This document shows positions 1 to 5,743 of a stretch of 7,950 bases of DNA, piece by piece. The position numbers and the translations under genes were made by a program. The DNA is taken from the NCBI GenBank assembly GCA_030688225.1, contig JAUYIO010000042.1:1-7950 (forward strand). Direction: 5' to 3'. Numbering within the stretch: position 1 is the first letter of the stretch; every line of letters begins with the position of its first letter. Under the pieces are notes generated by a model. The model ran no database searches. It had not been told where the DNA came from and saw only the letters and a program-made list of their open reading frames with translations. The stretch comes from Nanobdellota archaeon (GTDB lineage: Archaea; Nanobdellota; Nanobdellia; Pacearchaeales; GW2011-AR1).

Positions 1-182
1 ATTGAATAAATTAGTAAATATTTTTTATGATACCTTTTAATTATAAAGAAAATTCCTATTAAAATTATTAGAGGAAGAAATAAGCCTAATATTCCCTCTA
101 TACTTGTTATCATTCTTTTAAGTAAAATCGGAAAAGAATTATCTACACTATGGGCCACACCAAATTCATCTACATATGCCAT
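1..182 (-). CDS. Small membrane protein, C-terminus cut by window edge
   Basis: An open frame on the minus strand starts at an ATG at 182 and runs off the left edge without a stop; 60 complete codons are visible. The N-terminal 28 residues are polar and begin MAYVDEFGVAH. Residues about 29-48 form one strongly hydrophobic segment (GILGLFLPLIILIGIFFII), followed by the basic cluster KRYHKK, which by the positive-inside rule would be cytosolic. An in-frame stop at 195-197 lies just upstream, so the start can only be this ATG or a codon within 12 bases of it. It lies 34 bases after the rfcL stop on the same strand. I see neither a clear TATA box nor a Shine-Dalgarno sequence in that gap, so it may be read through from the clamp-loader operon. 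I do not recognise a family. Confidence 0.55.
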   Translation of the reverse strand, partial: MAYVDEFGVAHSVDNSFPILLKRMITSIEGILGLFLPLIILIGIFFIIKRYHKKYLLIYS

Positions 183-216
183 ATGGTAATCTACTTAATT
201 AACTATTTACATTTAA

Positions 217-1404
217 CTAACTCTTCAAATATTCAATTTCGTCTTCAGTTAATTTAAGTTCTTTATGGACTTCTGGGTTTTTCAAAATAGTTTTAATCAT
301 TGGAAATTCTCTCAAAGCTCTTTTTTCTCCGACGTGGACGTATTGCGCGTATTTTTGAGCAATTGATTTTTTCTTTGCTATTCTTTGATTGTTCATCCAC
401 ATTTTTAATATTCTTGAAGGTTTTTTGTAAATTTTAAATCCTGTTTTGATGTCTTTCTTTGCAGCAGATACTCCATAACTTAATAAGATATTTTCATAAA
501 CCATGAATCTCCAATATTGTTGCTTGTAAATTCTTCCTCTGAAAACATCTACTTTGCTGAGTGCTTCATAAGCTTTTGCCAATTCTTCCCCTTTGTATTC
601 TACAGGGATATTTTCTTCAACCCACAAGATTGCTTGGTCAAGGTCCATCTTTACAGAATCAAAAGTTTCCAATGTTTTGTTAACAGGTTTTCCCTGGAAA
701 ATTTCTTTTAATGCACTGAAGATATCCACTTCCTTGTTTCTCTCGTCAAAAGTTATTGTTTCAATTTCTCTTATTTTAGATGCTGCTTGTAAATCATTTA
801 TTGCTGCTCTTAAATCTCCTTTGGAATTTATTGCTATCTTTGTTAGGATGTTATTATCAACGAATAAATTTTCTTTTCTTAAAATGTCAATCATAATCTC
901 TTTTATTGTTTTGTAATCTATTTCCTTCAATTTTACAAGTTCTGATTTTTTTCTTATTAAGGCCAGATTTTTTTCCCAAATATCATTTGCAGTTATGATT
1001 AAAGGGTATCTTGTTGATTCTATTAACTCTATCAGTTCAGGAAGTCCTCCTCTTTCTGTTGTGGAAATCCCGTCAACTTCATCTATAAGAATTATCTTAT
1101 TTTTTTTAACAAGAGATTTTTGTTCAATTGCAGGTTTTAAAATGCTTTGGAGTTTGTCCCTGTTTCTCAAATCAGAGGCATTTAATTCAAATATCTCAAA
1201 ATTTTTCTCGTTTGCAAGAGCATATGCAAGAGAAGTTTTTCCTATTCCTGGAGCACCATGAAGAATCAATGCTTTTTTTGGATTTTTTGTTAATTTCCCG
1301 AGATAAAAATTATCAATGAACTCTTTTATTTTTTTTATTGCTTCATCCTGCCCCTTTATCCCTTCAAATTTTTCAGGCCTGTATTTTTCAATCCATGGAG
1401 ACAT
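217..1404 (-). CDS. rfcL: Replication factor C large subunit (clamp loader)
   Basis: This is the large subunit of the archaeal clamp loader, which with RfcS opens the PCNA ring and loads it on primed DNA. The 395 residues carry, in order, the N-terminal RFC box (WIEKYRPEKF, 4-13, and GQ at 18-19), Walker A GAPGIGKTS (50-58), Walker B IILIDEVD (104-111), sensor 1 ITAN (137-140) and sensor 2 GDLRAAINDLQ (196-206), then a helical collar domain to the end. The SRC arginine-finger motif of small subunits is absent, as expected for a large subunit. The protein ends EIEYLKS directly after the collar; many archaeal RfcL proteins continue with a charged linker and a PCNA-binding PIP box, which I do not see. 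The start is supported by GAGGA at 1412-1416, seven bases before the ATG. It is last of three tightly spaced genes. Confidence 0.95.
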   Translation of the reverse strand: MSPWIEKYRPEKFEGIKGQDEAIKKIKEFIDNFYLGKLTKNPKKALILHGAPGIGKTSLAYALANEKNFEIFELNASDLRNRDKLQSILKPAIEQKSLVKKNKIILIDEVDGISTTERGGLPELIELIESTRYPLIITANDIWEKNLALIRKKSELVKLKEIDYKTIKEIMIDILRKENLFVDNNILTKIAINSKGDLRAAINDLQAASKIREIETITFDERNKEVDIFSALKEIFQGKPVNKTLETFDSVKMDLDQAILWVEENIPVEYKGEELAKAYEALSKVDVFRGRIYKQQYWRFMVYENILLSYGVSAAKKDIKTGFKIYKKPSRILKMWMNNQRIAKKKSIAQKYAQYVHVGEKRALREFPMIKTILKNPEVHKELKLTEDEIEYLKS

Positions 1405-1411
1405 TTTTTAT

Positions 1412-1416
1412 TCCTC
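1412..1416 (-). promoter_or_regulatory. Shine-Dalgarno sequence of rfcL
   Basis: GAGGA on the minus strand with a seven-base A/T spacer to the rfcL ATG. It is the clearest Shine-Dalgarno sequence I noticed in the window and belongs to an operon-internal gene, which fits the usual archaeal split between leaderless first genes and SD-led internal genes. Confidence 0.6.
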
Positions 1417-1435
1417 TTTTTATTTTTTAAATTAA

Positions 1436-1684
1436 TTAATTTTTTGAACCTAATTGTGTTTTAATATTTGGATCATCTATCATTTGCTGAGTTTGTTGTA
1501 TATACTCTAAAACATTTATTTCTTTAAACCTAAAATTATCTGCAGGATTTCCCCCAATTCTAAAGTACCCATATTTTTCATCTTTTGTTGCAATATATAC
1601 CTCTGTAGAATTATCGTCAATAGGGGCAAGAACAATATTTACTATTCTTCCAAGTTCGCTTTCTTGATTTTTTTTTCTTGTCAT
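1436..1684 (-). CDS. Uncharacterised 82-residue protein between rfcS and rfcL
   Basis: I do not recognise this protein. It has 82 residues, no membrane segment, no cysteine and no nucleotide-binding motif. Residues 1-11 are basic and polar (MTRKKNQESEL). Residues about 12-55 look like alternating beta strands (RIVNIVLAPI, TEVYIATKDE, YGYFRIGG), and residues 56-75 look helical (INVLEYIQQTQQMI). This resembles a small beta-rich fold with one C-terminal helix. Its ATG follows the rfcS stop codon after a single base, so translation is probably coupled to rfcS. rfcL begins 31 bases after its stop. Being enclosed by the two clamp-loader genes suggests a role with the clamp loader or the replisome, but this is inferred only from position. 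Confidence 0.8.
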   Translation of the reverse strand: MTRKKNQESELGRIVNIVLAPIDDNSTEVYIATKDEKYGYFRIGGNPADNFRFKEINVLEYIQQTQQMIDDPNIKTQLGSKN

Positions 1685-1685
1685 T

Positions 1686-2645
1686 TTATTTCCCTAATCC
1701 TGCAAGAACAAAACTTGCCAGTAATGATTGCAATTGGATGAATGGGTCTGAACCTTCAACAATTCTGAATTCAATTTCCCCTGTTTTTTCTGTGAGTTTG
1801 ACTTTTATTTCTGGTTCTACAGGAAGATTCCAAATTTCTTTCTGAATTGATTTTATTACATCCTGTCCAGAGATGCTCTCTTTTAACATTATGTCAAGAA
1901 GTTTTTCTCTTGATTTTTGGAAATCTCCTGATAATGCGTAATCCAAAACAACTTTGATATCTTTTGGTTTTGTGTTTGAAATTATTGTTGAGATTAATTC
2001 TGTTGTTATTTCTGGAGAAATGGCTGCTGTTGATTGGAGAATGTTTATGGCTCTTCTGCAATCTCCTTCGCTTCCTTCATAAAGAATTTCTATTGCTTCT
2101 GGTTTGATATTCAAATTTTCATTTTCTGAAATTCTCTTGATTACTTTTTCAATGTCTTTTTTCTCAAGTAATTTGAATCTGAATATTGCACAACGTGATT
2201 GTATAGGGTCTATGATTTTGCTGGAATAATTACACGAGAGAATGAATCTGCATGTTGCAGAATAATTTTCCATTGTTCTTCTGAGAGCTTGTTGAGCTTC
2301 AGGAGTTAGAGCATCTGCTTCATCCAAGAAAATGACTTTGAAATTTACCTTTCCAAGAGATTTTGTTCTTGCAAAATTCTTGACTTTTTCCCTTACTACA
2401 TTTATTCCTCTTTCGTCGGAAGCGTTTAGTTCAAGATAATTATCTTTCCAGTTCTCCTTGAAAAGTTCTTTTACAATTATCAGAGCAAGAGTTGATTTTC
2501 CTGTTCCTGCAGGACCTGCAAATAGCAAATGAGGTATATTGAAAGAATTTGTAAGTGATTCAACTCTTTTTATTATGTCTCCTTGCCCGACGACTTCATA
2601 AAATTTTGAAGGCCTGTATTTTTCTGTCCATATCCCGCTAATCAT
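1686..2645 (-). CDS. rfcS: Replication factor C small subunit (clamp loader)
   Basis: This AAA+ ATPase forms the small subunits of the archaeal clamp loader and works with RfcL to load PCNA. The 319-residue length is typical. Visible motifs are the RFC box (WTEKYRPSKF, 6-15), GQ (20-21), Walker A GPAGTGKST (44-52), Walker B VIFLDEAD (104-111), sensor 1 LSCNY (136-140), the arginine-finger motif SRC (150-152) and sensor 2 GDCRRAINILQ (194-204); the helical collar follows. No intein interrupts Walker A, a common intein site in archaeal rfcS. The ATG at 2645 lies about 26 bases from the centre of a TATA box at 2668-2676, so the mRNA is predicted to be leaderless. It heads the operon with the 82-residue gene and rfcL. 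Confidence 0.97.
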   Translation of the reverse strand: MISGIWTEKYRPSKFYEVVGQGDIIKRVESLTNSFNIPHLLFAGPAGTGKSTLALIIVKELFKENWKDNYLELNASDERGINVVREKVKNFARTKSLGKVNFKVIFLDEADALTPEAQQALRRTMENYSATCRFILSCNYSSKIIDPIQSRCAIFRFKLLEKKDIEKVIKRISENENLNIKPEAIEILYEGSEGDCRRAINILQSTAAISPEITTELISTIISNTKPKDIKVVLDYALSGDFQKSREKLLDIMLKESISGQDVIKSIQKEIWNLPVEPEIKVKLTEKTGEIEFRIVEGSDPFIQLQSLLASFVLAGLGK

Positions 2646-2667
2646 AAATAGAATATTTTACTTTAAC

Positions 2668-2676
2668 TTATAAATA
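2668..2676 (-). promoter_or_regulatory. TATA box of the rfc operon
   Basis: ATTTATAAG on the minus strand, centred about 26 bases before the rfcS ATG, which predicts transcription starting at or next to the start codon. Read on the plus strand the same site is TTATAAATA, also a good archaeal TATA box, so a divergent transcript starting near 2698 is possible. Confidence 0.55.
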
Positions 2677-2682
2677 TTATTG

Positions 2683-2747
2683 TAGGAGAGTTTGTAGTTT
2701 AGGAAGGTTTTATTGTGGTGTTTTGTAGGTAGGAAATAACTCTCCTA
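2683..2747. repeat. 10-bp perfect inverted repeat with 45-base loop
   Basis: TAGGAGAGTT at 2683-2692 is the exact reverse complement of AACTCTCCTA at 2738-2747. The 45-base loop is G/T-rich on the plus strand and C/A-rich on the minus strand. The element fills most of the gap between the 69-residue gene and the rfcS promoter. It could be an mRNA 3' structure, an operator region or a small RNA. I see no tRNA, box C/D or other known RNA fold in it. Confidence 0.6.
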
Positions 2748-2751
2748 AAGA

Positions 2752-2961
2752 TTAATTGTTAAGATTAGGGATTCTTGAACTTTTTAATTCTGGAGCAATT
2801 TTAGTAGATCTCTCTTCTAAACCTTTATTGTGAGCATTCCCAATCATTTTCATTATCTTATATTTTCCACAAACAATTTGAAAGTTTCCATCGTGGCAAT
2901 AATCTCCTTGATCTTTCTTATCACAAAGATTTAATCCAGAATAAGGGCATTCATTATCCAT
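2752..2961 (-). CDS. Cys-rich small protein, probable zinc-binding
   Basis: A 69-residue protein of unknown function. Four cysteines are evenly spaced at 5, 13, 22 and 31 (CX7C-X8-C-X8-C), with His23 next to Cys22. This suggests one structural metal site, probably zinc; that is inference from spacing. The rest is polar, with a basic C-terminal tail and no membrane segment. I chose the ATG at 2961, one base after the eL41 stop codon. A GTG at 2979 would add six residues but would overlap the end of eL41 in another frame. The stop-A-ATG spacing matches the rfcS to 82-residue junction in this window and implies translational coupling. Co-expression with a ribosomal protein makes a ribosome- or RNA-linked role plausible but unproven. 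Confidence 0.7.
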   Translation of the reverse strand: MDNECPYSGLNLCDKKDQGDYCHDGNFQIVCGKYKIMKMIGNAHNKGLEERSTKIAPELKSSRIPNLNN

Positions 2962-2962
2962 T

Positions 2963-3079
2963 TTATTTGCTTCTAGCACGTCTTTGTTTTCTCTTTCGCT
3001 TTTCCTTTCTCAGCCTTTTACGCTGCCATTTCCAACGCATCTGACGCTTTTTTTTCCATCTACGGCTTGAACGTTTCAT
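2963..3079 (-). CDS. rpl41e: Ribosomal protein eL41
   Basis: A 38-codon minus-strand ORF encodes a protein with about 20 Lys/Arg residues in its last 25. From the internal Met14 onward it is exactly 25 residues, beginning MRWKWQRKR and ending RARSK. Compared with human eL41 as I remember it (starts MRAKW, ends RQRSK), about 15 of 25 positions match without gaps, including the terminal RSK. eL41 is a single basic helix lodged in ribosomal RNA near the subunit interface. The start is ambiguous. ATG 3079 adds 13 basic residues (MKRSSRRWKKKRQ) and lies about 26 bases from a TATA-box centre, which favours a leaderless start there. ATG 3040 gives the canonical length. The next gene's ATG follows the stop after one base. 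Confidence 0.85.
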   Translation of the reverse strand: MKRSSRRWKKKRQMRWKWQRKRLRKEKRKRKQRRARSK

Positions 3080-3100
3080 AAAAGAGAAAAGATAAAATCG

Positions 3101-3109
3101 GTTTAAAAA
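3101..3109 (-). promoter_or_regulatory. TATA box of the eL41 gene
   Basis: TTTTTAAAC on the minus strand, centred about 26 bases before the ATG at 3079. It lies between the stop of the PHP-domain gene and eL41, so eL41 and the Cys-rich gene appear to form their own transcription unit. Confidence 0.5.
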
Positions 3110-3124
3110 GATTTGGATTACTAA

Positions 3125-3973
3125 TTATTGTGAGAATTTCTTTTCATATGATAAATATTTGTCGTCATCTATTTCAATTCCTAACTTGTTTAAAGCAATA
3201 ATTGTGGCTAATTTTGAAGTGTGTTTTATTGCACCCCAATTTGATTTTCCTCTGTGGATTGCTCTCGGGTGTTTTAGATTCTCTTTCAGAGAATTATTCA
3301 TTGTTTTTGCATCTCCTATTTTTGGGCTTTTTATTTTTATCCAACTTGAACCTATTTCATAAAAACTATGTCCGTCTGAGATGACTGTCCCGAATAAATG
3401 AGGATATTTCCATTTTACTTCGTTAAAAAATTCTTCTGCTTGTTGATTTGAGTGTTTTGGATTGAGAAAAGGAATATGTGTTTCTGATTCTCCGTTATAA
3501 ATTCCTACGCCATCAAATTTCTCTAATAATCCTGGATTTTGCAAAATGTATTTTCCTATTCCCTGAAATCTTAAGAAAGGATCTGCAACTTTTATCACAT
3601 CTACGCCGAGTCCATAAGCTTCATCTAAAGAATTTTCTAAATTTTTGTATTGTTTTAATTTTATTCCTGCAGGAACTCCTATGGCAAGATAATGTCCTTG
3701 GTTTGTTGGAACTTGCTGGGTTTTTATTATGAGAACATCTTTTTCAGGGACATAAACAGAATTTTCTAATGTTATTCTATCATATCCTTTTAGATCAATT
3801 ATTCTTTCAAAGTTCCAAGCGCTTTGTATTCCGACATTTACAATTCCAACAACGCATCCTTCTCCCATATTTCTGTAGGCTGCATCAACTATCTTATTAA
3901 AATCTCCTTCTCTGAACCTGTTTGTTGTTCTTCCATGAGTGTGCAAATCAGCTTTAACGTGTTCTGTTTTCAT
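3125..3973 (-). CDS. PHP-domain metal-dependent phosphoesterase-like protein
   Basis: A 282-residue protein with the signature of the PHP superfamily (histidinol phosphatase and DNA polymerase PHP domains), whose members hydrolyse phosphoesters with bound metal ions. Motif 1 is ADLHTHG (8-14; Asp9, His11, His13). Later metal-ligand candidates are His94 in GHYLAIG, Asn160 in VGIYNG, and Asp200/His202 in SDGHSF. The conserved Glu usually found shortly before the GH motif appears to be Gln87 (TQQVPT), so the metal site may be altered. No signal peptide or membrane segment is seen, so a cytosolic enzyme is expected. The substrate is unknown. The start at 3973 is supported by a TATA box centred about 23 bases upstream, predicting a leaderless transcript. 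It ends 45 bases before eL41 on the same strand but has a separate promoter. Confidence 0.8.
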   Translation of the reverse strand: MKTEHVKADLHTHGRTTNRFREGDFNKIVDAAYRNMGEGCVVGIVNVGIQSAWNFERIIDLKGYDRITLENSVYVPEKDVLIIKTQQVPTNQGHYLAIGVPAGIKLKQYKNLENSLDEAYGLGVDVIKVADPFLRFQGIGKYILQNPGLLEKFDGVGIYNGESETHIPFLNPKHSNQQAEEFFNEVKWKYPHLFGTVISDGHSFYEIGSSWIKIKSPKIGDAKTMNNSLKENLKHPRAIHRGKSNWGAIKHTSKLATIIALNKLGIEIDDDKYLSYEKKFSQ

Positions 3974-3990
3974 TTAAAATTTCAATTTTC

Positions 3991-4000
3991 CTTTTATATT
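3991..4000 (-). promoter_or_regulatory. TATA box of the PHP-domain gene
   Basis: AATATAAAAG on the minus strand, centred about 23 bases before the ATG at 3973. A transcript starting about 25 bases on would begin at or next to the start codon, so it would be leaderless. Confidence 0.5.
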
Positions 4001-4014
4001 TAAGTTTTATGGTA

Positions 4015-4557
4015 CTAAAAATAATCGCTAATCTTTAATTTAAATTCCATCCAGAAAATCCAGAAAATTAATAGAATGCCGTCAAGAGTTGGGAGAATTA
4101 AACTTTGCCATGCTGTTGGAAATAATTTAATGATATTGAGTCCGACTGAGAAAGAGGAAAATGGATAGAAAGGAATTATGTATCCTGATAAAGTTGCATC
4201 TAAAATTAAATGCAATAAACTTCCTGCTGCTAAAATGAAGAAAGTTGTATGGAGATTTATGTGTCTTTTCCCAAATTCTTTGCTTTTCATTTTCGTTTGA
4301 TAGATGAAAATTCCTATTAAAAAGAGAATTAAGGGAATGAAAATTGTATGGAAAAAAGTTCTGTGAATTTGTTCAAAAGTAAATCCGAATAATGATAAAA
4401 CATAATACCCTGCGATGTCTAAGTCAGGAATTATTCCTCCAAGTGCAGCAATTAGAATATAGTATCTTGGGAATTTTTTATTGTCTTTTACAAAAAAATT
4501 TCTGAAAAGTTCTATCAAAATTATTGCTACTAAAATGTGTGTTGTTGCGAGAGGCAT
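4015..4557 (-). CDS. YdjM/DUF457-type membrane-bound metal-dependent hydrolase
   Basis: A 180-residue integral membrane protein with the pattern of the LexA-regulated YdjM family (DUF457), annotated as membrane-bound metal-dependent hydrolases; the true reaction is unknown. Family motifs in order are THILVA near the N-terminus (His7), GGIIPDLDI (40-48; Asp45, Asp47), HRTFFHTIF (65-73; His65, His70) and LLHLILD (114-120; His116, Asp120). These acidic and His residues sit at membrane boundaries and probably form one metal site. Hydrophobic segments lie roughly at 7-22, 33-58, 70-87, 103-122 and 149-170. The ATG follows the nth stop by 30 bases on the same strand, and a TATA box overlapping the end of nth gives leaderless spacing. 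A nuclease or phosphatase role is possible but not shown. Confidence 0.8.
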   Translation of the reverse strand: MPLATTHILVAIILIELFRNFFVKDNKKFPRYYILIAALGGIIPDLDIAGYYVLSLFGFTFEQIHRTFFHTIFIPLILFLIGIFIYQTKMKSKEFGKRHINLHTTFFILAAGSLLHLILDATLSGYIIPFYPFSSFSVGLNIIKLFPTAWQSLILPTLDGILLIFWIFWMEFKLKISDYF

Positions 4558-4579
4558 AAATTATTAAGGTTAAAAAGAG

Positions 4580-4589
4580 TTTTAAATTT
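4580..4589 (-). promoter_or_regulatory. TATA box of the DUF457-type gene
   Basis: AAATTTAAAA on the minus strand, centred about 27 bases before the ATG at 4557. It overlaps the stop codon of the upstream nth gene, so the downstream gene can be transcribed alone as well as by read-through. Confidence 0.45.
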
Positions 4590-5241
4590 ACCGACTTCTT
4601 TTAACTCCTATTTTAGGGCAATAATCTTTTACAGGGCATTTACTACAAAATGGAGAAATTGGTTGGCAAATTGTTTTTCCAAACAAGACAAAAACTCCGT
4701 TGAATCCTGCCCAGTGTTTTTTTGGAAGAATTTTTTCAAGTTCTTTTTCTGTTTGTTCTGGTGTCTTTGTTTTTATCCATCCAAGTCTGTTTGGAATTCT
4801 GTGGCAATGTGTGTCTATTGGAAGAACTTGTTGATTGTATGCAAAAGCTAAAACAATGTTCGCAGTTTTTGGGCCAATTCCTTTTATTGACAATAATTCT
4901 TCTTTTGTTTTTGGAACTTTTGAATCAAATCTTTTTATCAAATCTTTTGAAACGCTTTTTAAAACTCGCGCCTTTTTCTTGTAATGTCCTGAAGAGAAAA
5001 TTAGTTTTTCTAATTTTTTTGTTGATAATCTTGATATTGTTTCTGGAGTGTCTGCAACTGCAAAAAGTTTGGCTGAAGCTTTTTCTGTGTTTTTGTCTTG
5101 TGTTCTTAATGATAAAAGGCAGGAAATCAAAATCTTAAATGAATTTGGGTTTTCCCGCATTCTGTTTAAGGTTGTTCTTTCTTTGAAATTAAAATGTTTT
5201 TCAAGAATTTGCATAACTTTTGAAATGTTCTGATTTTCCAT
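4588..5241 (-). CDS. nth: Endonuclease III (DNA glycosylase / AP lyase)
   Basis: This base-excision repair enzyme removes oxidised pyrimidines and cuts the DNA at the resulting abasic site. The 217-residue length matches the family (about 211 in E. coli). The helix-hairpin-helix motif spans 116-133 (LLSIKGIGPKTANIVLAF) and holds the catalytic lysine, Lys125. The catalytic aspartate is Asp143 in PIDTHCHR. The C-terminus carries the complete [4Fe-4S] ligand set Cys192-X6-Cys199-X2-Cys202-X5-Cys208. SLRTQD (44-49) matches the conserved helix near the N-terminus. It is not a MutY, because a lysine sits at the catalytic position and the C-terminal domain is absent. The start at 5241 is about 25 bases from a TATA box that also faces tRNA-Gln, predicting a leaderless mRNA. 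Confidence 0.95.
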   Translation of the reverse strand: MENQNISKVMQILEKHFNFKERTTLNRMRENPNSFKILISCLLSLRTQDKNTEKASAKLFAVADTPETISRLSTKKLEKLIFSSGHYKKKARVLKSVSKDLIKRFDSKVPKTKEELLSIKGIGPKTANIVLAFAYNQQVLPIDTHCHRIPNRLGWIKTKTPEQTEKELEKILPKKHWAGFNGVFVLFGKTICQPISPFCSKCPVKDYCPKIGVKRSR

Positions 5242-5260
5242 TTCTTCTAATAGCTAGTAA

Positions 5261-5271
5261 GATATAAAAAG
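5261..5271. promoter_or_regulatory. TATA box shared by nth and tRNA-Gln
   Basis: CTTTTTATATC read on the minus strand is centred 25 bases before the nth ATG. The same bases read on the plus strand, GATATAAAAAG, are centred 30 bases before the 5' end of tRNA-Gln. I see no other convincing TATA box in the 54-base gap, so one site may serve both divergent genes. Confidence 0.55.
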
Positions 5272-5295
5272 TTAATTAGTGGGATATTATTAATT

Positions 5296-5368
5296 AGCCC
5301 TGTAGTACAGCGGTCAAGTATGCTAGACTCTGGATCTGGTGACCCAGGTTCGAATCCTGGCAGGGCTA
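5296..5368 (+). tRNA. tRNA-Gln (anticodon CUG)
   Basis: A complete 73-base cloverleaf. The acceptor stem is AGCCCUG with CAGGGCU and discriminator A5368. The D stem is GUAC with GUAU, and the anticodon stem CUAGA with UCUGG. The anticodon loop CUCUGGA places CUG at 34-36 (5330-5332), which reads CAG. The variable loop is UGAC, and the T arm is CCAGG-UUCGAAU-CCUGG. No CCA is encoded and there is no intron. The first pair is A1-U72, the identity feature by which the archaeal amidotransferase GatDE recognises tRNA-Gln, so charging by the indirect glutamate route is likely. Confidence 0.95.
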
Positions 5369-5375
5369 TCAATAA

Positions 5376-5384
5376 TTTTAAATA
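5376..5384 (+). promoter_or_regulatory. TATA box of the EF-Tu domain-2-like gene
   Basis: TTTTAAATA centred 26 bases before the ATG at 5406, seven bases after the end of tRNA-Gln. Predicts a leaderless transcript independent of the tRNA. Confidence 0.5.
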
Positions 5385-5405
5385 CTTCTTGTTTCTCTAT
5401 AATTA

Positions 5406-5657
5406 ATGACAGAAAAAGAGATTGGAAAAGTGTCTGGTTATTTTGCTCATGTTGGAGTTGCTGCAATAAAACTTTCCGGAAATCTTAAAGTTGGGGATAT
5501 GATTCACGTGAAAGGTAATACAACTGATTTTGAAGAGGAAGTTAATGAGATACAGATAGAAAGAGAAAGTGTTAAGAATGCAAAAAAAGGACAGCATGTC
5601 GGGATAAAAGTTCCTGAAAAAGTTCGTCCAAATGATGTTATTTATCTAGTAGAATAA
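5406..5657 (+). CDS. Translation elongation factor-like protein (EF-Tu domain 2 fold)
   Basis: An 83-residue stand-alone beta-barrel protein resembling domain 2 of translational GTPases. GKVSGYFAHVGVAAIKL (7-23) and the following LKVGDMIHVKG (27-37) match the pattern of the archaeal elongation-factor-like family: a strand, the VGVAA turn, then a GD turn. The second half, with AKKGQHVGIKV (59-69) and VRPNDVIYLVE, closes the barrel. There is no GTPase domain, so it cannot hydrolyse GTP. The real function is not established; a link to translation or RNA binding is assumed from the fold, and homologues are sometimes near U32 peptidase genes, which are not seen here. It begins 37 bases after tRNA-Gln with its own TATA box and a predicted leaderless start. 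Confidence 0.82.
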   Translation: MTEKEIGKVSGYFAHVGVAAIKLSGNLKVGDMIHVKGNTTDFEEEVNEIQIERESVKNAKKGQHVGIKVPEKVRPNDVIYLVE

Positions 5658-5679
5658 TTTAAAAGATAATTCTTCTTGA

Positions 5680-5688
5680 TTTTTATAA
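5680..5688 (+). promoter_or_regulatory. Candidate TATA box for tRNA-Glu or its leader
   Basis: TTTTTATAA followed directly by the upstream copy of the tRNA-Glu 5' end. It would place transcription near 5710, giving a leader of about 33 bases. A weaker TATA-like site, GCATAAATG at 5705-5713, would start about nine bases before the tRNA. The sequence alone does not decide between them. Confidence 0.35.
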
Positions 5689-5702
5689 GCCCCGATAGTC
5701 TA
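5689..5702 (+). repeat. Direct repeat of the first 14 bases of tRNA-Glu
   Basis: GCCCCGATAGTCTA here is identical to 5744-5757, the acceptor strand and start of the D arm of tRNA-Glu, offset by 55 bases. The copy then diverges and no T arm or 3' acceptor strand follows, so it is not a second tRNA. CTATCGG at 5719-5725 is complementary to CCGATAG in both copies (5692-5698 and 5747-5753). Confidence 0.8.
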
Positions 5703-5743
5703 TAGCATAAATGCAAGTCTATCGGAAAGCTGATAAGGATTAA

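Noticed and set aside
217..1404. Missing SRC arginine finger in RfcL as evidence of an inactive protein
   Set aside because: Large subunits of archaeal RFC normally lack this motif; Walker A, Walker B and both sensors are intact.
2962..2979. GTG start at 2979 for the Cys-rich protein
   Set aside because: It overlaps the end of eL41 in another frame. The ATG at 2961 is one base after the eL41 stop and fits translational coupling.
4722..5233. Plus-strand reading frames opposite nth
   Set aside because: They are low-complexity Leu/Phe/Cys-rich translations antisense to a well-supported gene with all catalytic residues.
5403..5597. Minus-strand reading frame opposite the EF-Tu domain-2-like gene
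   Set aside because: It is Phe/Ser/Asn-rich with no motif, and the plus-strand frame matches a known family and has a promoter.
5689..5743. A second or split tRNA (5' half gene as in Nanoarchaeum)
   Set aside because: Only the first 14 bases match. No D-arm 3' strand, anticodon arm or splice half follows, and an intact tRNA-Glu lies right after.
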